This document shows positions 47,267 to 58,966 of a stretch of 64,000 bases of DNA, in pieces (the first letter of the stretch is position 1; every line of letters starts with the position of its first letter). The DNA is taken from the NCBI GenBank assembly GCA_037074765.1, contig JBAMDO010000571.1, positions 434,001-498,000 on the forward strand, read 5' to 3'. The stretch comes from Mansonella perstans (Eukaryota > Nematoda > Chromadorea > Rhabditida > Onchocercidae). The translations under genes were made by a program, and so were the position numbers. The notes beneath the pieces are model-generated. The model saw nothing but the letters and a program-made list of their open reading frames with translations. It did not search any database and was not told the origin of the DNA.

Positions 47267-50200
47267 ATGAGCGATAATGTGCCGAAATATGCACATTCTT
47301 CTGCTGGAATTAATGGCCAACCATATATGGGTTCATCAAGTGGTTATGTACCTGCAATGCAATATACTGGAACAACTGAATCACCTGCGGCAGCTCCTCC
47401 GCAACAGCAACCACATATGCAATTTGTTCAAGGATCTGTGCAGCATGGAATAACCGCAGAAGAAGTTGCAATTGCCAAACTCGATAATTCGATAACAAGC
47501 ATGGAAGAACAACAGATGACTGCAGATCCACGTTACGCACAGATGCTATTGTTGAAACAAAAAATTACAGGTCCATTTATCGAATGTGTAACTAAGGCTG
47601 ACAGAACCTATGTTTTATATTCATTGGAGATAAATATGCTAATAAAACTTAACTTTTTTCTGGAAAAATTTTTTCTTACTTGATAAGAAGTGAATGGAAA
47701 ATCTTTAATTGAAGAGAATCATTGATTTAATGTTTGGAAATAAATTGAATTTTTTGGGAATGAATTGAATTATTAGTGGGTTCATTCGTTTGAGCGAATA
47801 AGATGGAGCTGTAAGTCTAATTGGATATTTGAATAATTTTTGAAATGTTTCACTTTTTAGGAATGCCACCGACCGAAATGAAACATCATCAGCCTTTGGA
47901 TACAATAGTGAAAGAGCCGCCGGAAAACGCATTTTCATCTGTACAGTTGGAACAATTAAAGGCGCAGGTACGCTTCGGTTATCCATTCAAACTGTAGGTT
48001 TCCATGATATCTGTTGCTGACGTATTATTTATAGATAGGCGCTTACAAGCAGTTAGCAGCACAGGAACCGGTTACAGCAGCTCTTATCGCGTCATCCATA
48101 TCAAAACCTTCTTCTTTGCTTCCTGAACCATATGAATTCCCTGTTGAAACAGAAAATGGCGAGAAGTTGCCATACGACTTGATGAAAATTCTTACACTGC
48201 ATCAGCAACGTGCTAACCGAAGTACATGTCTTCCTCCTCCTCCCGGAGTCGACCCACAGACAATTCTGAAAGAACGGGAGTACAGGTGCATAGAAATTTA
48301 ATTTTTCGCAACATTAATGATATTTTGAGTTAGCAGATACATTGGCTTTGTTTCAAAATATAATGACAGAGGTACATTTATCATGAGTTCGACGGCATGT
48401 GAATACGAAGTCAATTAGATGTATCCATCGTTTATTATACATCTATCACCGCGTTGACAAGATTAATGCAAAAAATGTTTCCTGTAGTAATTATTAGAAT
48501 ATTTCTATAACTTTAAAGTCGGATGGATTTGAATTTCTGAAAAATTTCGAAAAAAAAAATTTTAGAAAATGCGTATCAATTCGATTTTTCTTGCAGGATT
48601 CAAAATAGAATTGGAGCACGAATTCAGTGGCTTAGTAATCTTCCTGCTAATTTAAGCAAACGATTATTATTGAAGGCAGAAATTGAGCTCCGTGCTCTTC
48701 GTTTGCTCAATCTCCAAACGCAGGTAAAACTTATAGGCTGTAATTTTTCGGATTTCGTACGTATCTTTTTGAATTTCTATGATTTAGGTGCGGAATGAAG
48801 TTTTAAGCCAGCTGAAGAAAGATACAACACTTGAGACTGCGCTTAATCCGTACGCTTATCGTCGGACCAAACGGCAATCTTTGCGCGAAGCACGAGTTAC
48901 GGAAAAACTAGAGAAGCAACAAAAAGTTGAGCAAGAGCGTCGTCGTCGACAGAAGCATAATGATTTGTTGCAGGCAATTCTGCAACATGGAAAGGAATTT
49001 AAGGAATACCACCGCAACAATCAGGTTATTTGGAAAGTTTCCATTATTCATCAGAAATTTCGAAAAAATTCATCAGAGAAAAAAAAGATTTCGTACTGAA
49101 GGGTGAGACTAATTTTTTAGGTCAAGCAAAGTAAAATCAAGAAAGCTGTGCTAACTTATCATGCTAATAGCGAAAAAGAACGGAAGAAAGACGAGCTAAA
49201 AAATGAGCGAATGCGTATGCAAAAATTAATGCAGGAGGATGAGGAAGGTTACAGGTAGAGTCCATTTCTAGAATTTCGGTTTATGTGAGCCAGATTACTT
49301 TTAGCTTCGAAAAAGGTTATATCTGATAGATATAAATTTTAGGCAGTTACTGGATGAAAAAAAAGATAAACGTTTAGTTTTCCTGCTGCAACAAACGGAT
49401 GAATATGTAGAAAGCTTAACAGGGCTCGTCAAACAACATCAAGCGACGGAGAAACGACGAAAACGTAATGAACGTCGTGAACAGAAAGAGAAAGAAAAGA
49501 TGCAAGGTCATTTTTATTAATTCTTTTTGTCGTTTTAAATGGCGTGGAAGCTGTGTATTGTTTAACCGATGGATCGATGATTTTGTAGAATGTGGTGAAT
49601 CTGAAGTACGTATACGTATAAGAGATGCAACAACTGGTGAATTGTTACCTGTGGAAGAAATGCCGAAATCGGACGATATCGATGCTTGGGTTGAAGCGCA
49701 TCCCGGACATGAAGTAATGTTAACTGTTTTGCAAGGATTCTAAAAAATGTAATATTAAGTTAGGAAGTTAAAATGCTAGAATTCAAATGTTAAGATAATT
49801 TGTTACATGAGAACTGTGTCATTGTTTGAGAAAAGAAGTCTTCAGAACCTAATTTCGAGAAAGTTTTGATGTAAGGAAAACTTTTATAAGGTAAAGTATA
49901 AAAATATACTAAGTTGTTCACAATGTTTTCGAAGGTGGTTTCGCGTGAGGAGTTCTCAGAGAGCGAAGATTCAGAATCAGATGAACCAATCCCGGAACCT
50001 ATTGAACAAAAGAAGGATGATGAATTTGAAGGTTTGTTGCTGATTGATTGCTTATATCTGCCATCATAACATCTTGGTTAGTAGTGTAGTACTGATTCTT
50101 CCAGAATGAGTAATTATTGATACGTAATCATCCATCTTGGAAAATCTTCAGGTATGGACGAGGAGACACGGAATCGTAAAATAATTGAGAAAGCTCGAAA

Positions 50201-53200
50201 CGAAGAGGATGAATATGATCAGAAAAATAGGCGGCAAATGGAGTCTTACTATGCAACAGCGCATAAAATTAAAGAGAAAATTGTAACGCAGCATTCATCT
50301 TTGGGTGCTGGCAATCCGGCTTTGCAACTCAAACCTTATCAGGTTAGATCTCACCAATTTTCCTTTACCTCACAGTTTTATTATTTTCTTCACTATCGTA
50401 AATGTTTTTTTTTTCGTTATACACACTGAATTGTTTTTGTAAGTTTTATGTTGATGGAATGGTTTCAGCTAAAAGGTTTGGAATGGATGGTTTCCTTGTA
50501 CAATAACAATCTTAATGGTATTCTTGCGGATGAAATGGGTTTAGGAAAGACAATTCAGACGATTGCATTGGTTACTTATTTAATGGAAGTCAAAAAATTA
50601 AACGGACCTTATTTAATCATCGTTCCTTTATCGTGCGTTTTTACTTATAATTTCTAATGTAAAGTTCTGTTGACGTTTTTAATTCTTATAGTAATGGAAT
50701 TAGCTTCAGGAAATTACTGATGAAAGTATTTGAAAAATTCCGATTTGTAGGACGATTGCGAACTGGAGTTTGGAACTTGAAAAATGGGCGCCACATGTTG
50801 TAAGCATTGTTTACAAAGGGAACAAAGAAGCTCGTAAAAAATTGGAGGCTTCTATTCGTCGTAACGCATTTAATGTGCTGTTGACTACTTACGATTATGT
50901 GCTGAAAGAGAAAAGTCTTTTAGGAAAGGTATTCTTTTATCGTTAAAGAAGACATAAACATTTTTACTGAAGTATTGGTGAAATGATTTCAAATTTTATT
51001 GGAAATAATATATGCGTATTTTATAGATACGATGGAAGTATATGATTATTGATGAAGGTCATCGGATGAAAAATCACAATTGTAAATTAACTCTAGTTTT
51101 GAACGGATACTTCAGTGCTCAACATCGTCTCCTTCTCACCGGGACTCCATTACAAAATAAATTACCAGAGCTTTGGGCACTACTGAATTTTCTGCTCCCA
51201 TCAATTTTCAGTTCATGCGGGACTTTTGAGCAATGGTTAGAATTCAAATTATTTTCAAAAAGCTGAGAATACTTTAATTTTCTTTAATATTTGATGTTTG
51301 GGCTTGTTTTGTTTTTTATTAGTAATTTTTTCTGATTTGATGTTCGAACTTTTATTTTAGCTATGGGTAGATTTATGATATTACGATATAACTTTCAGGT
51401 TTAATGCACCATTTGCAACAACCGGTGAAAAGGTGGAGTTGAATCAAGAAGAAACAATGTTGATCATTAGGCGTTTGCACAAGGTATTTATACATTTGGA
51501 AACATCTAAATATGTTGATTTTATGAATGTATGACAAATTTTTCAATAATTTATTTCAATAATTTATGTACACTTTTTAAGCGTCTTTCTCTGCCTAATT
51601 TTATTTAACTTATTTCAGGACCGTATGGTTTGCTATAAAAAATACAGTGAAAATCATTTTATAGTTAACATAGTGTTTTCTAATAGTTGATTTCAGGTGT
51701 TGCGACCATTTTTGTTGCGACGTTTAAAGAAAGAAGTAGAAAGTCAGTTACCGGAAAAAACCGAGTATGTTATTAAATGCGATATGAGTGCGCTGCAAAG
51801 AATACTTTATCAGCACATGCAGAAGGGTCTACTTATCGATAGCAAGCATGTTTGTCTTATTATCTTTATTGCGTAAAAAAATTAGATTATTGGAAATATT
51901 TGCTGAACACATGCTGAGCACAGTTAATCAGAGACCTAGAATGTCAACCATATATTTCCAGGCTGGTGGGCGAGCGCTGATGAATACAGTCGTTCATCTT
52001 CGAAAACTCTGCAATCATCCATTTCTTTTTGAAAATGTTGAAGATGAATGCCGTGAATTTTGGAAAGTACCAGATGTTTCAGGGTTATTTTTCGTCTAAT
52101 TTTTTAATAAATACTATAGAAGATATAATTTTACAGAGTTTGTTTCAGTTCCGTATAATTTTCACAAAGTTTGTTTCACAGTGATTTTCAGAAAAGACTT
52201 ATATCGTGTAAGCGGTAAATTTGAACTCTTGGATCGTGTGCTACCAAAACTAAAAGCTTCCGGTCATCGTATTCTCATGTTTTGTCAAATGACATCACTC
52301 ATGACAATTATGGAAGATTATCTCAATTACAGAGGTGAGAGTTTTCGCTTAAAATTAAGATTTTCGATGAACTTATGTTCTACCAGCTTTCAGAATTCAA
52401 ATATCTTCGACTTGATGGTAGCACAAAGCCAGATGAGAGAGGACAGCTATTAGAGCTGTATAATGCACCAAACAGCGAGTACTTCATATTTATGTTATCA
52501 ACACGTGCAGGCGGTCTTGGTCTGAATTTGCAGACCGCAGATACAGTAATCATTTTCGATTCAGATTGGAATCCACATCAAGTGAGAACATTCGTTATTT
52601 TGCTAGAACTGATGCTGCCACAGTATGAAACTCTGCTTGTGGAACTCTATGAAACTTTTAGTCTGATTTCAGTCATATAGTAGACCTGCGCTTTTTACTG
52701 TAAATTATGCGATTTTTCAAACTTTAGCTTTTTTCTATGGCCACAAAAATTCTTCACGTAAATATAGGATATGCAAGCACAAGATCGAGCTCATCGCATT
52801 GGACAGTCTCGTGAAGTGCGTGTATTACGATTGGTTACGGTGAATAGTATCGAAGAAAAAATTCTAGCCGCAGCGCGATATAAGTTGAACGTAGATGAGA
52901 AAGTTATTCAGGCAGGCAAATTTGATCAACGTTCCACAGGTGCAGAACGCCGACAAATGCTGGAACAAATTATCAGGTGAAATTTCGACTTTTCTGTTTA
53001 CTAGATAAACTTAGGCCAAAAAATGTGTTTTTGCATCACATTTTCAGAGCATATAGAATGTGTTTTACATTATCTTTTCAGAGCAGAAAGTGAAGATGAC
53101 GATGAAGATGAAGTGCCAGATGATGAAACAATCAATCAAATGGTTGCACGATCTGAAGATGAGTTTGATTTGTTTCAGGTGAATTATTTGGATTATGTAA

Positions 53201-54648
53201 TATTAAGGTCGATTTTGTTGTTCAGGTTTCTGTTTACTAATATGATTGTACTTTTCATTAATTTTGTTTAAGAGAATAGATATTGAGCGTCGTCGTCAAG
53301 AAGCTGCTGAATATCGTCGCAAGCCTCGACTAATTGAAGATAGTGAGATCCCGGAAGGCATTGTTAAAGCTTCACAGCATTTCATTGACGAAGAGAAGGA
53401 ACAAAAATCAAAACCGGCATTCGAACCTGTTGGACGCCGACAGCGGAAAGAAGTTGATTATTCACAGGTTATTTTTTAAATGGATTTCAGAAATTGTCCA
53501 GAATTACTTAAAATGATTAATTAAAAGTTCCACAACTCTTTGTTCCAGGATTTGATGTCGGATCGTGATTGGCTAAAAAGTATTGATGAGGATGTGGAGG
53601 ACGATGATGACGATGATGAAGAAGAGAAGAAAAGAAAGAGAGGAAAGAAAGATAGAGGAAGAAAGAGACGTCAAATTGGTAAGCACTATAAATGATTTTC
53701 TTTTATTTTCAGTTTGCTAAATATATATTTTTCTTTTTTGCAGATGATGACGATGATGAACCACCGAAGCGCAGAAAAGTTTCACCTGAAATAACTTCAT
53801 TTCTCACTAAGCTTTATGAGGCTTTAATAAAATATAAAACTAGGTATGGCATATGTTTTTTTTCAATGCAATAAATTTTAATCTCTTTCCGGGGTATTGT
53901 TCTCTTAATGAATTCATTTTTTAGCAGTGGAAAGGAATTAGCGGCAGCTTTCGAACAGTTACCTTCGCGAAGAGAACTACCGGATTATTATGAAATTATA
54001 GAGAAACCAATGGATCTTAATAGAGTGAAACGGAAAATTAAGGACGGTAAATATCATAGTGTGCAAAATATGGGAAATGATATCAGACTTTTGTGTGCTA
54101 ATGCAAGAGTAAGTTTCATGCATTATGCAGTAAGTTTTATGCACTTTGATCTTCCTCACTATGTTATGAACTTCCTAGATCTATTTTATGGTAAATTTAA
54201 TTGAAAAATTATGTGAGCTAACATGCCTTTCAGAAATACAACATAGATGGTTCTGAAATCTTTAACGATTCGGTTTTACTGGAAGTTTTGTGGACTAAAA
54301 TATCTGGTGACGAGCAACAGGCAGCTACTTCGAAATCTGTTCTCTCAGCAGAACTGAAGGTTGGAAAGACTTCATCAGAACCAAAAGATACAGGAAAAGA
54401 TCCTAATAGGGATACTGGAAAGGATTCGAAAGAATCGACTGCAACAAGTTCACGAAGTAGTCCCAGTCTTGAAGACGATAAAGTGAGTTTAATCGTGCTG
54501 AAAATTCTTATTTAAATTGGAGAAGCATTTTGTCATTAACTTTTTTCATTTGCAGTTGTGCTAGAGAGTTTTTACATCGGAATTTCAGGATAACAGTCGT
54601 CGAAAGAAATCCCATCCTATTAAGCGCTCGATTTCACCAGATGACTGA
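47267..54648 (+). CDS. swsn-4: SWI/SNF chromatin-remodelling ATPase (BRM/BRG1, SWSN-4)
   Basis: Twenty-six phase-consistent exons encode about 1400 residues: 47267-47570, 47861-47967, 48035-48285, 48597-48723, 48788-49024, 49121-49254, 49343-49506, 49589-49713, 49935-50031, 50152-50342, 50469-50632, 50751-50928, 51027-51235, 51399-51483, 51697-51849, 51962-52083, 52192-52334, 52394-52581, 52768-52976, 53082-53178, 53273-53467, 53549-53678, 53744-53843, 53925-54108, 54234-54482, 54589-54648. Domains in order: Gln/Pro-rich N-terminus, QLQ ([20 protein letters not shown]), HSA (~264-342, very basic), BRK ([14 protein letters not shown] to AHPGHEV, ~445-483), SNF2 ATPase with Walker A DEMGLGKT (600-607) and DEGH (702-705), helicase C ([17 protein letters not shown], then [11 protein letters not shown]), SnAC (REDE-rich SEDEFDLFQ region), an acidic/basic spacer, and a bromodomain ([20 protein letters not shown] then CANARKYN). 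This is the catalytic subunit of the nuclear BAF/PBAF-type complex that slides nucleosomes and reads acetyl-lysine. The full domain set excludes ISWI, CHD or INO80. Confidence 0.97.
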
Positions 54649-56419
54649 GATCGCTATAATGAACAAGTAAATATTTATAAATACCGTCTACTGTTCCCAG
54701 CACCTACGCACTTCGAAATTTGCATTTCTGCCGATCGATTACAGCACTCTCGATGTTTCTGGCATGAGAATTCTAATGTGCTACTGCCTTTAATATATAT
54801 TCTCGTTTCCCTCGTATTTCGGTCCGAATTTTTTTTTTCCTTAGATTATCCATCAAAGTTTGTATGCACATTTGATCCCCTTTATTTTTCCATAGAAAAA
54901 TAGAATCTGTTCTTGAATTCGGGACGTTTGGGCATCTCATAATCCACACTATTGTTTGTTGTACCGTTTTAATATATGTGCATATTGTTTATATAGCGTC
55001 GTATAAATTTTGAAAGCACAGAAAATGAAATGTTGATAATTCCGCAAAGATTACACTGATCTCACTTTATAGAGTTGAAAACAATTGCTGAGATCTGTAC
55101 TTCCAACTGAAAAAGTGCGGAAGCGTATCATGCCATGCACTCTGAAGAATATCAATAAACAAATTAGATTGAAGTAGAATATTTAATTCTAATATTTTCC
55201 CAATGAATGATGAAAGTTTTGTGAGATAGTTGCAACCAGTTGCTTTAAATACTTATAAATATGCAAAAACAGATATACAAGTAATACTTCAGTATATATA
55301 TGCAAATGATATATGCAAATTTTTTCAGCACAAATATTTAGCTGTATTCTCGGATATGTATTGTTATGAATAACATACTAACAGTTCTCTGGAAAAAATG
55401 ATTGTTCAGTCTTTGTTCAATTTTTAAAATTTTTGGGGAGATTCTATTGAATTCTTTTGTCCTGTTTGGTAAATAGTTTCCCATTTCAAGGAAATTGTTG
55501 CTTGATGCAATATAAGTATCTTTTTTGGCGCGGAGAGAGTAAATTAATGCATGAAAAGTTCTTCTACTTACAAAGCAATTATAGCTGTTGCAACAATTGT
55601 CTACAAATGATATCTTTAGTATGGAAACCAAAAGTCTGACGAGAATTTTTATCACTTATATTGGAATTTTGTCAATATACTACTAGTAGTACAGCAAAAA
55701 AGTAATCACTTATAGGTCAGTTAGCATGCTAACATATAACCCGATTGTAAATGAATAAAATTTAATGAGATTTAATGATCTTCAGAAATGGTGGGTAATT
55801 AGAAATTAAGCAATGATGAATATCAATAAATAACTATGGTTATCATAATGATCATCAATCAGTAATGATGAAAGTATATAATTCTATATATAGAATAAAT
55901 TACCACTAAAAGAATGTAATTCTTAGTATCTACTAACTTCCGTAAACAAAGTTTCTTGGAAAAAAACATTACTATTCTTCAAAACATTGCAATTAATTAT
56001 AGCAAGTAGCCAAATAAAGCACAATATTCCAAGCATCTAACCGTTTCCAAGTTGATGTGCCAAATTTCCATGTAATCGCAACTATGAGATCAATAAATGA
56101 ATACATTGGTACGTATGCCGGCTTCCGTTATTTAAGTCATCAGATAATCTACTCTCATGATTTAAACTCAGAGTTTAAATCATGTGACTGCAGTAACGTC
56201 AATACGTAACATTTTTTAGTGAGTGACTTAAGGACTTGAAAAGATGGCTTTGTTAACACTTGTAAATGAACAAATGCTAAAAGCACTGGAATAGTAGAAA
56301 TTATACGACACATACAACATAAAGCTACTTGCCTTAATAATTTAAACAATTTGCACAATGGAATCTAACACTAGGAAATCCAAATTCATTATATAAAGCT
56401 ACCTTTCAAGGGAAACAAT
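54649..56419. other. convergent 3' spacer between swsn-4 and the MIC13-like gene
   Basis: AT-rich. It contains an aataaa signal near 55150, a likely swsn-4 3' end, and a 29-bp near-perfect palindrome at 56156-56184. No gene is supported. Confidence 0.6.
56156..56184. repeat. 14-bp perfect palindromic arms, 1-base centre
   Basis: catgatttaaactc, a, gagtttaaatcatg. It lies about 240 bp past the stop codon of the minus-strand MIC13-like gene. Confidence 0.9.
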
Positions 56420-57719
56420 TCAAGAATCAGACCATCTAATGTAAGAAAATGCTTTGTCTAATGTACTATTCCATTTTGCACTAAACCATGAACTGTTTTC
56501 TACCCACGGTAGTACCTGCAAAAAAGATAACAATAAAAACCACACAAAATAAAATTTCAACAAAAAACAAAGCAACCAAAAAAAAAAAAAAAAACATAGC
56601 TACAACATAGGTAGCAATTCAATCTTCTGAACAATAACATAGAAATAATGATAAAATTAGAAAACAATTAATATTAGTAATAAATACAACCTCTTTTGGA
56701 AAAACAATGGTTCCTGGAACAACGGTTTCTTTTAAGACTGTAAGTTTCTGAGCTCCTTTATTGGAATCTAAGGACCAAATATCAAGATCATAAGAAACTT
56801 TCATCACTGCAACTACAGCACCAACTTTCATTCCAATCCTGAAAATAATTAAAAATAGCAACAATTCAAGAATCAGATTATTATTACTTGACAAAGAAAT
56901 TTTTTACTTGACAAAAGAGCAAAACTAATAGAAGAATCATAAAATGGAATGGAAATTGCTAAAAAATTATAGGAATTCAATTGATTTTATTTCAAATTCA
57001 TCTGTGTAAGTTCTAAACATGCATAAAATATAATACAAAAACTGGAAAATTCTAATGTTAAAAACAATATTAAAAAAAGGTTTGAAAAAAAAAAACTATT
57101 TTAATATTTAATCCTTCAAAATCTGTGTATGATGGATATCATTCCTCGTTCAAATTTGCTAAGTATGATTGGATGAATTTGTTGAACTGTTTTTTTTTTT
57201 TCGGATTGGCCACAGACTATCGGCATGAGATATATAGAGGATGGCCAGATCTGTTGTTATTAAATTTATAGTATCAATTAGTAAAAGTTGTTGCTAATTG
57301 GAGTTATATTCGAGATTATCTCATTTAATATTAAAAAGATTCCTCTTTTCACATATAATCATCTACAGTTTTAGCTTTCATCAATACAATTCTATTCTTT
57401 TTTAAGTAAAACAGCGATTCTGATTCTCAGTTAAGAACTGATTCTGATTCCCAATTTTTTTCTTAGTTTCAGAAGAGTTGGAAAGATAGAAGAAAGAAGA
57501 TTTGAAATGATGGAACTTTATGAACAAAATAAGCTTCATTTTTGAATTATTTTTTTAATGTTTGATGTGACAATTATGGAAGAATTGAATTGCAACTACA
57601 AATGACAAATGATATTTCAACAACTGTCGTCTCTTTTGAATCATACTTACAGTACTTTCAACAAAAACAAAAATAATTCAAAACATTACATACTGTATTA
57701 ATCGCCGGAAAATCGCCAT
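56420..57719 (-). CDS. MIC13/QIL1-like MICOS subunit
   Basis: Three minus-strand exons, 57719-57694, 56838-56691 and 56515-56420, join in phase (2, 0) to 89 residues. The protein starts MAIFRRLIQIGMKVGAVVAV, a basic start followed by one hydrophobic segment. KVSYDLDIWSLDSNKG comes next, then a middle part with conserved Pro, and the C-terminal pattern WFSAKWNSTLDKAFSYI. A single N-terminal membrane segment, a 'DxGxW' turn just after it, and a W-N-x(3)-F motif near the end is the layout of QIL1/MIC13, the small inner-membrane protein that links the MIC60 and MIC10 parts of the mitochondrial crista-junction complex. It is shorter than human MIC13 (118 aa). The tiny 26-nt first coding exon means automated predictors may miss the start. 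The gene is convergent with swsn-4 and divergent from ric-8. The family call rests on layout and a few residues. Confidence 0.55.
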
Positions 57720-57784
57720 TGCTTAGCATCACACGATTCCCGGATATGTTATCCTTAAATGGTTTGAAGTGAGCATGAGAAGTT

Positions 57785-58176
57785 GTAGGGTACGGTAACA
57801 GAGAACGGTTGTTTGGGAGAACAAAACCAAACTGTTCATTACAAGCAAGTTGTAGGGTACAGTAACAGAGAAGGGTTGTTTGGAAGAACAAAACTAAACT
57901 GTTCATTACAAGCAAGTTGTAGGGTACGGTAACAGAGAAGGGTTGTTTGGGAGAACAAAACCAAACTGTTCATTACAAGCAAGTTGTAGGGTACGGTAAC
58001 AGAGAAGGGTTGTTTGGGAGAACAAAACCAAACTGTTCATTACAAGCAAGTTGTAGGGTACGGTAACAGAGAAGGGTTGTTTGGGAGAACAAAACCAAAC
58101 TGTTCATTACAAGCAAGTTGTAGGGTACGGTAACAGAGAAGGGTTGTTTGGGAGAACAAAACCAAACTTTTCATTA
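57785..58176. repeat. 67-bp minisatellite, six copies
   Basis: The unit (gtagggtacggtaacagaga...) starts at 57785, 57852, 57919, 57986, 58053 and 58120; the last copy is truncated. Copies differ by only 1-4 bases, so the array is young. It sits between the divergent MIC13-like and ric-8 genes, 66 bp upstream of the former's ATG. Confidence 0.95.
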
Positions 58177-58966
58177 CTTGAGATGATAACTTAAAAGTTC
58201 CTATATTTCTTATGCTGTGACATAAAGAAATAATTTACCTGTGTGACAAATAATAAAACGTAAAATAGCGAAAAGTTGAAGTTATTACTCTTTGATTTTT
58301 CGCAACACGTAACTGAACCAATGTATGTTGAATTGTTAAGAAGTCGAGAGTGATGCATGTGATCGTTAGTTTTGTGGAACTCGTGGTTTATTTAGGTTTA
58401 GTTTCAGGTTTAATCTTAATGCTTCTTTCTCTTTTATTAGCTTTTTCAGGATAAGTTAAATTCATTATGCTTCTTCCTAACAAATAATTCGGAAATATTT
58501 CAAGATTATTGAGAAAGGGAAAGAACAGAAAGAAGACGCTGGAAGAAAGAAGAAAGCAATAAATGGTTTAGCAAAAACAAAGTTAGTTTTTTAAATGAGA
58601 TATTAGTAAAGTGAGAAAACTGTTAAGTATCAGCTAAAACTAGAAGTTGAAGTTAGCATTTCCGCTCATTCTTTATCGTTCCGGCCAAATAATCTATTTC
58701 ACTGCAAGCTAATTTATTTCATTGATTTATTTTCAGTATTGGTTATTTTTTGTAAAATTCACAAAACTTTTTTCCAACTATCTCATATTTTCTCTATCAT
58801 TGCTTATTAGCGTTTGTTTGTTTGTGCCGTGGAATAATATTTTTAGTTATATAAACTATCGAGTAACTATATTCAATTAACAGGTTCATGGACAAGCATA
58901 TGTGATCAATAATATTAGCACAAGCGCATATCTTTGGCTTTCTTCATTATTTTAATATTACGAATC
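58177..58966. promoter_or_regulatory. upstream region of ric-8
   Basis: AT-rich region between the minisatellite and ric-8. It presumably carries the divergent promoters. An aattaacag acceptor ends at 58882, 84 bases before the ric-8 ATG pair, and could accept a spliced leader or end a 5' UTR intron. No gene is seen. Confidence 0.4.

Noticed and set aside
55338..55655. 105-codon minus-strand open frame
   Set aside because: No similarity that I can recognise, AT-driven composition, and no neighbouring exons.
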